A stretch of 64,000 nucleotides of DNA from Manduca sexta. Lineage: Eukaryota > Arthropoda > Insecta > Lepidoptera > Sphingidae. Positions 47,885-58,940 of this stretch are shown here, piece after piece. The notes beneath the pieces were generated by a model that saw only the letters and a program-made list of their open reading frames with translations, made no database searches and was not told the DNA's origin. The stretch's first letter is position 1. Every line of letters starts with the position of its first letter. Location: positions 12,476,466 to 12,540,465 of the forward strand of contig NC_051128.1 in the NCBI RefSeq assembly GCF_014839805.1, read 5' to 3'. Position numbers and translations under genes: made by a program.

Positions 47885-48115
47885 TGGTGTCATCATAATC
47901 TGCCGCAGGATGTCCACTGCAAAACATAGGCCGACCTTAAAGATTTTCAGATCGACCTTTTAGTACATATTGGTGGAGGCCACGAACTGGCAAGCGCAAC
48001 GTCGGACATCCACCCACGAGATGGACAGATGACCTAAGAAAAATCGCAGGAGGTGTTTGGATGCGGGCCGCTTGGTGAAAACCTTTGGCAATCTACGAAG
48101 GTTTGCCATAAAAAA
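47885..48115 (+). mobile_element. Remnant of a non-LTR retrotransposon reverse-transcriptase tail
   Basis: One frame reads PRTGKRNVGHPPTRWTDDLR then KIAGGVWMRAAW before a stop, a typical C-terminal stretch of insect RTE/CR1-like elements. Upstream domains are absent, so it is dead. Confidence 0.65.
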
Positions 48116-48471
48116 ATACCACGCAGATTAATATGCTAAATATTCGAACACCAAGGGATGACTCAAACATCGATATATTTAACAACAACGTACAAATCAC
48201 TCATTAGTTAAACAACAAATCAGAGGTCACCGATAACCAACAATCAAGGATACGACCAAGCGCCACAATCGAACACATCTAACCAACTAGATGCAAACAA
48301 CGCTAACAATGTAACGCTAAACATTCGCCAATGTTTACACATGTTACTACAACTGCGCGTGAGTCACCATCAACAATGAGGTACACGCGATGCGCATGAT
48401 AATGAGGGGTCGGTCACGAGCCGTGATGTAATGGATTCGGGTATTTGTAGTCATGGAAATTGTCAATGAGC

Positions 48472-48505
48472 TGTCGAATAATATTATATGTCGAATAATA
48501 TTATA
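48472..48505. repeat. Short direct duplication
   Basis: GTCGAATAATATTATA occurs twice in direct succession. Confidence 0.7.
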
Positions 48506-48984
48506 GTTTATCCAGCTTTGGATAAACATAAGTCATAAAAAGTTATTAAACTAATATCTTTGGTTCAGAAGAGGTCCTAATATTCGACGGGTCTGTCTGA
48601 GAGTTGTCGAAAAGTTGATCCCTGGTAGATACCACCCGCCTGCTTGACTTTACTAAAGGCATATTTAAGATAATCGTGATTGAGAGTCATAAATTTATTT
48701 TTATCCAATTTTAAATCTTCATGTAGTTATTTTATAGACACTTGAAATCCGTGAAGGAAATACACAGTATTTGTAACATATTTCTGGCCATCGCTACTAT
48801 TAGTTTTAAGTTTCTGAATAATGTGATCATTTCTTCTAAAAAAAATATTTGGAAATTCAGATGGAGAAAGCTCTTTCAAAAATTCATCAAGCTTCGTGCT
48901 TATTGATCTTAATTTCGTAAAGTGATCTTTACCCTGCTAAACTAGAGTAACGAAGATTAAGTGCAAAAAGAAAATTTATTGGTG

Positions 48985-49273
48985 GTAGATCTCTTATATG
49001 TGAGTGTCCGCCTGGGTACAATGTCTATTTCTGCTGCCAAACAATAGTGTGTAGTCACTGTTATATTCTGGTTTGTGGGACATTGTAGCCAGTGTAAGTA
49101 CTGGACATAGTGATGCTTAACATATCGTGTCTCAAGATGGCGAGCGCAGTGGAAGGCCGAGCAATGCTTTCTAATTTAAAGTGTTGAATGGTGTTCCTAC
49201 TGTTTATGAGTGGTCGTATCGCTTGTCAATGGGCGAAGGGCAGGCTCGTCTCGTCATTCAAAGCACACAAAAA
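48985..49273 (+). mobile_element. SINE-like element, family B, longest form
   Basis: Includes the 5' block GTCCGCCTGGGTA and AATGTCTATTTCTGC seen also at 58035, then the common body. Confidence 0.75.
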
Positions 49274-49286
49274 ACTTGAAGGCCTA

Positions 49287-49860
49287 CTATATATTTTCAT
49301 TATAACCTGCCCTCAACTCTATTTGCCATTTAATAATGTTAAACATCATTTTAATCGTAAACTTTTTAAACAACTCTTTAATTAAACTAACCAAATCACA
49401 CGTTTTGTTTTTTACCTCTCCAACTTCAACTGATAGTTTCCTTTTTCTTGGGGTATCCGCTGAAAGGCAAAGATTTTGCGTCGATATACCGTCACAAGTT
49501 TGATCATCGGGATCACTCTTAATGTACAGAGGTGTTTCATCTTGCAACATTATTTCATTAGGATTCTTTGCACTTGAAGAAATATCTTCAGAATGTTCAA
49601 TCTTCAATTCAATATTCTTATTTTCTTGTATAAATACATTTTCAAATTGGCTAGAACTCGAACACGCACCGTCGCTTGACGGCAAATTGAGTGATGGAAA
49701 AGCATCGTCATATAAATATTTTACATTTCTGTTTTTGGAATACTTGATACAACACTTTTCGAAGTGATCCTCGCAGATTCTGTATTTTTGCCTTGATTTA
49801 TCATCAATAAGTTTTGGTAGGAGGTCTTCTCGTCCGACTGATTTTAACCATTCCTGTTGT
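49287..49860 (-). CDS. THAP-domain gene exon 2
   Basis: Begins with one base completing an arginine codon, then QQEWLKSVGREDLL and the RICEDHFEKC zinc-binding half. Runs 190 codons to a stop at 49287. Confidence 0.78.
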
Positions 49861-50885
49861 CTGAAATAATGAATATAAAATTTGAACCGATGTTTTAGGA
49901 AAACTTTACCCTGGAAAATCTTTTTCACGCAGGTGGAGCCGCAAGCAAAAGCTAGCTAGTACTTAATAAGATGTATATAAAACTGAAGTGTTTATTTATT
50001 TGTTTGAACACGCTAATCTCATGAACTACTAAATCGATTTTGAAAAAATATCTCTAATAGTAAGCTACATTACTCCCGAGTGCTAAAGGCTTTTAATAAG
50101 AAATTCTTTTTCACGCGGGCGGAGTCGCAGGCAAATTCAATTATAGACATATATCAATAACTATAATTATTCAAACAGTAATGAATGAATGAATGAATCC
50201 CTCCTAAACGAATTTCGACCACGGTGGCCAATCTCCACGGAGATCAGCCAGGTTCGTAGGATATATTATAATGCACAAGTGTGTGCGCAATACACAGGTG
50301 CACTCTTTGTTCCTTCACTCTCATAGTTCGTTGAGACAGCAATCTGACATGGCTATAGAGAGATCAGGCGCAGGAACAACGGCTCTACGTGCTTTCCGAG
50401 GCACGGGGGTATCACACCGCCAACAACCAGACTCCGAGCTGCGACTGAGTAATTTTTAAGATGGAAAAACCCAAAAATTATTTTGGTCCGACCCGGGATT
50501 CGAACCCAGGACCTCAGCGCGGTAGTCGTACTTGTACCGTGTACAACTACGCCACCGAGGCTGTCAAACAGTAATAATTACGAATTATACAATTATCGAC
50601 AAAAAAAAAACGGTTCTAAACGTGCATTCAGCACGCTCCTCAGACGAGTTAGCGCAGTGCTGTCTCATAGCGAAGACATAAGGATAGACTCGGGCATCTA
50701 TATTGTTACACAATCATCTTTTTGAAACCCTTTGGCAGTAACGAAGAAAAGTTTATCTATACCAAATTGAAAATAATAATAATATACAAAATTACAACTC
50801 ACCTAATGGGCTCTTTGGGATAATTGAAAAATGATTTATTTTTATTTTTTCTATTATTGTTCATACACACGGTACAGTAAACCAT
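49287..50885 (-). CDS. THAP-domain protein, two exons
   Basis: Coding exons 50885-50803 and 49860-49287 join across GTGAGT and TTATTTCAG in phase 2, giving 218 residues. Residues 1-85 form a THAP zinc finger, a DNA-binding fold: the first pair is CTVC near the start, followed by SFFNYPK, the WLKSVGR helix, then RICEDHF with the C-x2-H pair, and DAFPSLNL in place of the usual AVPTIF end. The middle (about 90-165) is acidic and Ser-rich, and a basic PRKRKL stretch near 170 could be a nuclear signal. The target is unknown; THAP proteins include host regulators and tamed P-element relatives. The last 40 residues may instead be replaced by another exon, because a weak GTAAAA donor lies near 49415. 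A SINE-like element sits just downstream. Confidence 0.8.
49917..50135 (-). mobile_element. Interspersed element with a single internal unit
   Basis: Contains AAAGCTAGCTAGTAC, CGCTAATCTCATGAACTACT and TCACGCGGGCGGAGTCGCAG, i.e. the termini and one copy of the unit amplified at 62833. Lies just upstream of THAP exon 2, within the intron. Confidence 0.6.
50197..50565 (-). mobile_element. tRNA-derived SINE (family H), long copy
   Basis: Reverse head GCCTCGGTGGCGTAGTTG with B-box GGGTTCGAATCCCGGG, then a body of about 300 bases. Preceded at 50181-50196 by an AATG repeat. In the THAP intron. Confidence 0.8.
50803..50885 (-). CDS. THAP-domain gene exon 1
   Basis: Twenty-seven codons plus two bases from the first ATG, holding the CTVC zinc-binding pair and KSFFNYPKEPI. 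The GTGAGT donor follows at 50802. Confidence 0.8.
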
Positions 50886-51042
50886 ATTTACGTTTTTTAC
50901 ATTAAAATTACTTAAACACTTATTGCACACGTGGTATTACTGAATCACAATGTAGAATTAAAATAAATACAACGTAAGACAGCGTGTGTATCGGCAGCCC
51001 TGATCATGGGCACTGGCCGCGGCGCGCGCTCGCGTCGACCGG

Positions 51043-51077
51043 TATAAACCGGTTTTGGCACGCGACGTTCCACCAGT
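51043..51077 (+). promoter_or_regulatory. Candidate TATA promoter in a GC-rich island
   Basis: TATAAA at 51043-51048 is followed 31 bases later by CAGT at 51074-51077, close to the arthropod initiator. It lies in a local CpG-rich island (about 50995-51180) upstream of the THAP gene but points the other way. A short frame begins at the ATG at 51150. Confidence 0.35.
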
Positions 51078-51149
51078 GCTCAGCCACGAGTTACGTACAC
51101 ACACGCGCGCATCACGCTTGTAGAAGTGTACCTATCACGGAGTAAAGTT

Positions 51150-51218
51150 ATGAAGGCCTGGACGCCAGGGGACTGCAAGTGGGTGCACGGGTATCTCCCT
51201 GTCCGGATAAAATCATAA
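51150..51218 (+). CDS. Short open frame downstream of the candidate promoter
   Basis: Twenty-two codons, MKAWTPGDCKWVHGYLPVRI plus two, then TAA. It starts 73 bases after the candidate initiator. A GTATCT donor at 51190 could make it a first exon. I do not recognise it and support is weak. Confidence 0.2.
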   Translation: MKAWTPGDCKWVHGYLPVRIKS

Positions 51219-52821
51219 AACGAATGTTACTGAAGGCCAATAAGAACTATGGACCACAGAGGTTATATTATGGTTTAGCATAATATACAAATACCCAAGC
51301 GGTATTTATTTGAAAAAGAAAAAAATATACTTATGTAGTAAGTAAAAATATACTATAGTGTGTAGTTGCAGATGCACCTCCCTAAAAGTAATCTTGGCGG
51401 CGCTCAAGTATGAAGGTATGTTTCTGTTCCCTTTATATACTCATTTAACTATGCCATAATCCTATCGAACTGATAATACCTCAAAGAAAATACCGCAACA
51501 CAGTCCTTACAAAAAAATAAATAAACAAACAATAAACAAAGCCAAAGAGCATGAAGACAGTTTCACGGTGTGTACACGCGCGTAGTCCGTGTTCTATCTA
51601 TGAATCCACTTGAGGAGTGTAATGAGTACAGAGGGATAGGGGGACAGGAGACAGGACCGCTTCGTCTCTTGATTAAACATTAAACCACTTAACTTAGATA
51701 CAAGATGTATTACAGTACTCGACGATATAGTATATTGCACAAACTTATAAGGAATCGACAAAACGTTTTTTTTTTAATTTGAGTGAGAAGTGACGGTAAT
51801 GACCTTCTGTTACCTATTCCTTTTTAACCGACTTAAAGAAAAGAGGAAGTTCTAAATTCGATTGTATTTTTGTTACCTCAGAACTTTTTATTATAAAGGG
51901 ATGGTAATGATAAAGATTTATGAGGAACACTTGTAAGTTGTTAAGTACATAAACAAATAATGAATCAAACAATATTTTATGTGGTCATGATAGCATGGCA
52001 TATTAATAGCAGTTATCACACCAAAATGATAAACACGGACATGAGAACATTAACATTGGTATCGGGGCGGAAGTAGAGCGTTGTTTATTACAACGTTTAT
52101 AATAATGCTAATTATCATCATAAGTATTGTCCTTCGTGGTGTTAGAATTATTCGGTGATTGTTTTACGAACAATAAGGTCTAGTATCAGTGTGCTTTCTG
52201 TTTTGATTTGTTTCTTAGGATATTTCTTTTTGTTTTCTTTTGAGAATTTTCCGATGGCTATTTCGACGGTCCCTATGTATAGTATCGAATCTGCAAAATT
52301 GCATTTTGCGTAGGGACTGTCGATATTTAAACGGTCTTTATTGAAATGAACTGCATTTATTTAAGACAATAAGGATCGAAGTGCTTATCGCCATGGTAAT
52401 TAACACTAAACAAGCGATTTATTCCACGATCCCTACTTAAAGTATTGCATCTACAAAATGCAATTTTGCAGATTCGATACTTTACGTAGGGACTGTCGAT
52501 TTGTGTGCTTGTTCACACGATAGGTAGTCACATGGTGAGACATAAGTTCGTCAACATAGTACTAGTTGTAGCTCTGTCTACCCTTGCGAGCATACAACCG
52601 TGAGTTTGTTATGTTTGAGTAATTTGAATTTACTTAATATGGGGGTGTAATGGAGAAGTGTTTGTTGATGCTAATCACTTTATCAGTAAAGTTTCTATTA
52701 ATCAGATATGGTGAAATCAATAATGCATGATTGCGAATTGATATTTTATTTTTCCAGCTATGTTTGGAATAATTAAACAATGACGATGAAAAGTATATAC
52801 TGAATTATTTATATATTTGAT
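51219..52821. other. Unassigned stretch
   Basis: AT-rich. Apart from the inverted-repeat modules at 52264-52499 I see no supported feature. Confidence 0.4.
52264..52499. mobile_element. Two palindromic modules in inverted arrangement
   Basis: GACGGTCCCTATGTATAGTA at the left is inverted as TACTTTACGTAGGGACTGTC at the right, and CAAAATTGCATTTTG recurs in both. Each half is itself flanked by TAGGGACTGTCGAT or its relative. Confidence 0.6.
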
Positions 52822-53060
52822 AATGGTAGGATATATTTTATATCCACCCAGATAGCAACCACCGTACACAAGGTCTTAAAACCCGTCATAGTGACCCACG
52901 TAAATGTGTCGCTTTCCGGGATCACCTGTATATACTATATCCAGTTTCGACAGGGCGGCATAATTGTGTCGACTGCCGAGTTGTAATCATCTCTCGTCGT
53001 TCGACATTCTATTGCACTCCACCCCACTTACCATCAGGTGCAGTAGGGTCACTTCTGTGC
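52822..53060 (+). mobile_element. Interspersed element, family C
   Basis: AATGGTAGGATATATTTTAT opening, GATAGCAACCACCGTACACA and CATAATTGTGTCGACTGCCG blocks, ending CAGTAGGGTCACTT. Confidence 0.75.
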
Positions 53061-53496
53061 ACATAATATACATATAATCTTCTTTTTCTAATCTGTATTA
53101 TAACCCTTGGAGAAAATTCCCCTTTATCTTTTATTGGATATATATTAAGATTTACTGTTGCTTCGTAGCGCGAGTCAATGCGGGCTGATAGCTCCCTAGT
53201 TTGTTAGTCAACAGAGAATTCCATCTACAGATGAGAAAGACCGGAGTCTCAGACAGATATTGATTGACACAAAAACATTTCGTAAGCTATTAAGGAGAGA
53301 ATTAAAAAAAACAGTTAATCATAAACAATACGAGATGTAATTATCTGCATCGTTTCCTCTCAATAAATCTCTCCATTCGCACGGACTCATAAACATCAGC
53401 GATTATTGAAAACATTAAACAAATGTTGTTTATTTTGTTGTTCTCACGTTGTGCGCGGTCCGAGAATTCGTGAGTCATAATATCAGTGTTCATTAA

Positions 53497-53764
53497 GGTG
53501 GTAGCTCAAGGTCCATTTTCATACATTTTGTTTCGGCTTTAATCTGGGTAACTAAACAAGTATTGGCAAGTAAAGAATTTAAATTCACGTCTAGTTAGTG
53601 ATTAGTTCTCGCAGTTGAAAGAAAAACGTAAAAATAATTAATAATCATGGATATTTCGGCCTTTAAAATTTAATATGACGGAATTTTAAAGGCAGAAATA
53701 TCCATGATTATTAATTATTTTTACATTTTTCTTTCAACTGCGAGAACTAATCACTAACTAGACG
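53497..53764. mobile_element. Palindromic TTAA-flanked MITE (family D), right end cut
   Basis: TTAA at 53493-53496 then GGTGGTAGCTCAAGGTCC, an intact left arm, the palindrome centre near 53675, and a right arm broken at about 53764. Confidence 0.8.
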
Positions 53765-54404
53765 CTGTTGAAAACCTATCTTAACGTCCGTTCATTACCA
53801 GTTAATATCTTTATCATTACTAGAAATTCAGTTTTTAACATTATATAATATGTAAATGTGTTGGCCTGTGTTGACGCAATGAGCACTTCAGAGTAAGATC
53901 TCCAGGACATTAATTTACTAATAATATAATGTCTCAATTCAAAACAAATCAAGCGAATCAGCCTAAAACTCAATGTCATAGAATTAAAAATATAATAGAG
54001 AATATTAAGCAGCAACACTCAGATTTTATAAATTTTGCTACCTTATGATTTTTTTACAAAAGTTTAGTTTACAAATAACTTTAGATAGATTATAAGTTTA
54101 GAGCTTTACAAATTTATCCCTTATTCCAGAATCGCAACACTACAGCTTGGTATTAAAAAGAAAACTATCGATACATTTCATCGACACACTCACCACCATA
54201 ATCCGAATGAATCATTACCACAGAAAAGGTTCACGGTGCCCCGTAGCCGAATATAGACCGCGACCTTCGTCTGAGTCAAACGCTAAACTAAGGGTACGGA
54301 ATGTAATGCTTATGGTAATTTTATTGCCTCAAATATGGAAAGGTTAGACGATACCAATATATTCAGTTTTTTTAATCTAGACAGAAACTAGGCTGTATAT
54401 TATA

Positions 54405-54862
54405 ACTTTTTTTTTATTGCTTTGAATGACGAGCTTGCTCTTCGCCTGATGGTAAGCGATACGACTGCCCATAAACAGTAGAAACACCATCCAACACCTT
54501 GAATTACGTATTGTTTGATATTCCACTGCGCTCGCCATCGTGAGACATGAGATGTTAAGGCGATACCTCAAGGTCCATTTTCATACATTTTGTTTCACCT
54601 TTAATCTGGTAAATTTAATATGACGAAATTTTAAAGGCCGAAATATCCATGATTATTAATTATTTTTACGTTTTTCTTTCAACTGCGAGAACTAATCACT
54701 AACTAGACGTGAATTTAAATTCTTTACTTGCCAATACTTGTTTAGTTACCCAGATTAAAGGTGAAACAAAATGTATGAAAATGGACCTTGAGGTATCGCC
54801 TTAAGTCTTCTTATGTCCAATATACACTGGCTACAATGTCCTTTAAACCGGACTTTATCCTT
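54405..54862 (-). mobile_element. SINE-like element, family B, interrupted by a MITE
   Basis: Reverse copy: tail TTTTTTTATTGCTTTGAATG at 54410, body to GAGATG at 54554, then the MITE, then GTCTTCTTATGTCC, CACTGGCTACAATGTCC on the far side. Confidence 0.85.
54559..54800. mobile_element. Palindromic TTAA-flanked MITE (family D), both ends intact
   Basis: GGCGATACCTCAAGGTCC at the left mirrors GGACCTTGAGGTATCGCC at the right. TTAA flanks both sides (54555-54558, 54801-54804). The left arm has an internal deletion. TTAA duplication suggests a piggyBac-type transposase as mobiliser. Confidence 0.85.
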
Positions 54863-55589
54863 TAAACCACTTGATCAATTTGAAAACAAAAAACAATGTA
54901 AGTACCATACAAAAATAACAAATACGAAACACTTTATATTATTTTAAAACATCGAATTTAAATAACTTAATTCGGAACGCGTATATTTTCGGCTTTATCG
55001 TCCGTGTGAAACCGCGAATTCCTTTTTTTTTATTCCACGCCGCAAACTTTGCAATGGTTTTAGCTGTGATTGGAATAAAAATACGGAATCGTGAAACATT
55101 GGGTGATTATGAATACCCGCACCACTTGAGTGCAACCACGGCTGATTACTGCCCGGGGGGATGCGGGTTCTGTTCCCGTGTGGGGAAACTAGTAATAAAT
55201 TGTACATTGTCGCTTCAGACAACTTGATTATATTTTATTAGTCTTAAATTAATTGTCTAAATGCGATGTTGCATAGAACTAACCGAATATACGATTTCAA
55301 TACGATGGATCATGGAAGGCGGAAAGTTTAAAAAACTCGATTCGTCAATTTTGTCGCCGTTATAAAAGCTATTTAAAAATCGAATTTTAATATTATGTTT
55401 TTTTTTTGCACTGCACTTGATGGTAAACACGATATTATCAATCGTTTAATTTCAATTAGGGCATAGGTTTAAGGAAGGCATACTAGTCTTAATGTAATTT
55501 AGTACTTAAGTATGTATTGTAAATAATGATTGTGTTCTGTATAAACTATAATAGCCTTTTGTTACTAATAAGAAACAAAAAAGAAAAGA

Positions 55590-55690
55590 GGATGGCTATG
55601 TCAAGCCATTCAACACAATCATGCTGGTCTACTGAGATGTTCACGCTGCGGCGGAAGGACCCAGGATTATAGGTAGGAAGAAACACGCGC
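55590..55690. repeat. Interspersed repeat K, copy 2
   Basis: ATCATGCTGGTCTACTGAG and GATTATAGGTAGGAAGAAAC blocks shared with 47130-47300. Confidence 0.5.
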
Positions 55691-56708
55691 ACAGGCAATT
55701 AAAAAAAGAAGAAAAAGAATTATAAGCAACAGAATCCAGTCATTGTGTAAGACAGTTAATGCTGAATGCACCCTTGTTTACCATGTATTTGGAAACTTGA
55801 CTTACATAGTCAAACCTAATTTCATACTTAGCGAGGATAAAATACTGATTTAATTAGATCATTTAATGCCAGTTATTAATAAGCGATGACTAAAAATAGT
55901 TCTGCAACGCTGATTCAATGGTTAATAAACCATTTGTGAAAAATATTAATCCATTGTTTTTGTTTAATCGGCGGCAATTAAAAAGCAGTTGAGTCGGCGT
56001 CGCGTGCGCAATCAACCGACACGTATTTATTTGACTCATCGCTGCTCTTAGGGTTCAAGTTTTAATGCAGCTATTATCAGACAAGGATTTATTTGATGGT
56101 TCGGACTAACTTCAGAAATGAATATTTGTTTAAGAAAGCTACAATTGTTATCGCATTTTGAACTTTATTAGTACTGAAAATCCACTGAAAGTTACTGTAG
56201 TTTTGTGCATCTGTTCTTATTTCGTAAATTTTGTATTGTCATATCATAAGTTCTACAATACGTATGGCTACAAAAGAAAATAAAACAAAAATTCTCCTAG
56301 TGTGCCAGTGTCTACCACCAAAGAAGTTACCACACTCAGTGTTTACAAATACTCAGAATGTTACGAACTCTTTTTGATGTGATATCTCCAAAAATATACA
56401 GAAGTAGGTAAACTTAGCAATCATTAATAATTAGCTATATAGACATAGAACAACTTAATACAACATTTAATATGCTGTTGTAGTTGTATAAATACAATTT
56501 GCAATTCAATTCAAAATACTTCGTATAATAGTGTTTTGATTAACCAGACGCTTGGATATAGCTTACATCTAGGAATTCATTACAATCCAGTTCATAATAA
56601 TGAATATATTTTAATATAAACATGACATCATCCCCGACATCGTTGAATGCTGAATGAACAGCCTCCATGATCTATGGATTTAGGGTTGCCACGCATCCGG
56701 GTAAAGCT

Positions 56709-56887
56709 GGGGCCTTATTCTCTATCCCGCACGTTATTTTAACAGTCCGTAACAAGCACGTAACACAACACATCATGTTTAGGACTGTAGAAATTTGGTT
56801 TACAGAATACCATTCCACGCACATTTCTCGAAGATAACATGACACGGCCGCGTTACGCGTTTACACTATCATACAGAATAAGGGCCC
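56709..56887 (-). mobile_element. 179-bp MITE, copy 2
   Basis: Reverse complement of 28529-28707, same length, with GGGGCCTTATTCTCTATC and ATACAGAATAAGGGCCC ends. Confidence 0.75.
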
Positions 56888-57791
56888 TGGATTTGTTCCT
56901 ACTTTGATCTCTTGCCCTGTAAACAATTATCATTTTTGGTAGGCTTTAACTGTGTGATTACTAGAGGTCGCTACTTAAATTCAAGTGGAAGGTAATGCAC
57001 CACATGCATACACGGTTCACCAATGTTACACTGTTACATTCAGCCATATTTTTACTGATCCTTATTACCCAATTGATCGGCAACTATCCGGTACTAAGAT
57101 CTGGCAACACTGTTTAGCCCGTGTTGAGTTTCAAACAGATGTTTTACGATAGTTTTATGCGACGTTGCACCACCGGCTCTGAAACGAAGAGTTCTGTGAG
57201 CGTCTAAATAGTCTTTACTAGCATATGTTCTCGGTATTGCAGTCTTACGACGTGTTCATTCATTTGGTGTTACTAGTGGAAAATGTTTAAGATAAAAATA
57301 GTGATAAAATACGGAATAATTGAAAATAATATGTATTTAGTATTAATTAGGAATCTACAAGAGTTAAAACATGAAAATCTGTGCGAACGGTTCTAATTTC
57401 AAACAGAAGAATATAAGTTAGCAATAAGCATAGACGTCCACAAACAATTCAATACTGAGTGCGTTCACAATAAATTACATTTTAAAAGAGGTTGCGTTCA
57501 TATTTCTTCAATAGAAATTCTGATGATGAATGTATGCCTTAAAAATTGACCATTTGATGGAAAAGAGTAAATAAAATTATCAATTGCAAGACACTTTTTG
57601 TTGACGTCCACATAAGCTTTATCCTGAGCAATATCAACTGCTAAATGCAGATTATAACAATCCGACTCTGGACTTGCATTCTTAAAATCATTAAGAAGAG
57701 TCGAGTTAGAAAAATCAATTCACTATCTATCAAGATTTTAATGTCATGTTTCACTCGACTTTCAAGTCAGTAGTTGACACTTTTATCGTGT

Positions 57792-57903
57792 AAAGCACCA
57801 GTGGCGAAGGGTCCATATACCCTGATTCCTGTCGCCTTCCCTTTATGTAGAATCTAATTATCATTAGAACGATTTGCAGACCGCATTTATGCATATAAGT
57901 ACC
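57792..57903 (+). repeat. Interspersed repeat J, copy 2
   Basis: GAAGGGTCCATATACCCTGA and AATTATCATTAGAACGATTT blocks, as at 41715. Confidence 0.6.
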
Positions 57904-58034
57904 TATATGCTGTGTCGCGTTCGCAGAAATTTCATCTTTCGCCAAAAGTAAGGTTCGTAAAGGGCATACACGCCTGACGGAGAATTCTGTAAGGCGAGTA
58001 ACATGCACTCGAGTTTATGAACAAACTTACTGGG

Positions 58035-58316
58035 TCCTGAGTCCGCCTGGGTAGGTACCACCGCAATGTCTATTTCTGCCGCCAAGCAGCAGTGTGCACT
58101 CACTGTTGTGTTCCGGTTTGAAGGACATTGTAGCCAGTGTAACTTCTAGACATAATAAGACTTAACATCTCATGTCTCAACATGGCGAGCGCAGTGGAAT
58201 ACCAAGTAATACTTTGTAATTCAAGGTGTTGGATCGTATTTCTACTGTTTATGGGCGGTCATATTGCTTACCATCATGCGAACGGCAAGCACGTCTCGTC
58301 ATCAAAGCAATAAAAA
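58035..58316 (+). mobile_element. SINE-like element, family B, near full length
   Basis: GAGTCCGCCTGGGTAGGTAC opening through AAAGCAATAAAAAATAA. Includes the intact AAGACTTAACATCTC site used by the MITE at 54559. Confidence 0.8.
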
Positions 58317-58739
58317 ATAACTAATGCTCAAGCCTGTCCGCGCATTTTTTACCCATATTAGCCGCATTTCCTGCCAAGTTTGCGACAACCCTAAGGTTGA
58401 AAATCCTGGATCTACATTCATCTCAAACAGCGCAACTGTTTTCCATGCACTTTGCATACTATCTGGTTTAGACGCACCGTTAGCGTTGCTTCCATTTAAT
58501 TGGATTAGTATAGAATTGGTAGAAAAAGTTGAATGTCGCTCATTCATGCTCAGAGCTTGTTGCCCTTAAACTTAACGCAACATCCCGCTTGTTTTCAGAT
58601 TAATTAAATGTCTTACCTGTAATAGATATAACTCAGAGTGTTTGTTATGCTTTGACGTCCAAAAACTAAACTGATTTTGATAAGATTTTATGCGGAGTAA
58701 GTCTAAACTCTAAGAATAGATATATAGTACCATCTTGTA

Positions 58740-58940
58740 TTTAATATACCCCATTGCTAGGGACAAGTCTACTAAGAAGTGTTTACCTTAGTCCACGACG
58801 CCGGCTGAGTGCTGCATGGCAGACTTCCCCTATCATCGAAATTTTTCATGGAGAAGTCTTAGCTAGGTTTTCTCATGATGTTTTTCCTTCACCTCTTCAA
58901 TCGAGCGATAATTATCGATAAAGCATACAGAGAAGTGCAG
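58740..58940 (-). mobile_element. SINE family A, old diverged copy
   Basis: Same order of blocks as 32965-33294 (CCACGACGCC, GGCAGACTTCCCC, TTTTCTCATGATGTTTTTCC) with many substitutions. Confidence 0.6.

Larger units (their letters stand above)
39374..49286. other. Gene-poor, repeat-bearing region upstream of visible formin exons
   Basis: Expected to contain or precede the first formin exon, which I could not find. Contains the listed repeats. Several open stretches of 60-110 codons lack family resemblance. Confidence 0.4.

Noticed and set aside
47735..47963. Open stretches of 60-80 codons before the retrotransposon remnant
   Set aside because: No conserved residues apart from the short tail already listed.
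58302..58569. Overlapping 81-codon open stretches on both strands
   Set aside because: No recognised motif or splice context; probably old repeat sequence.
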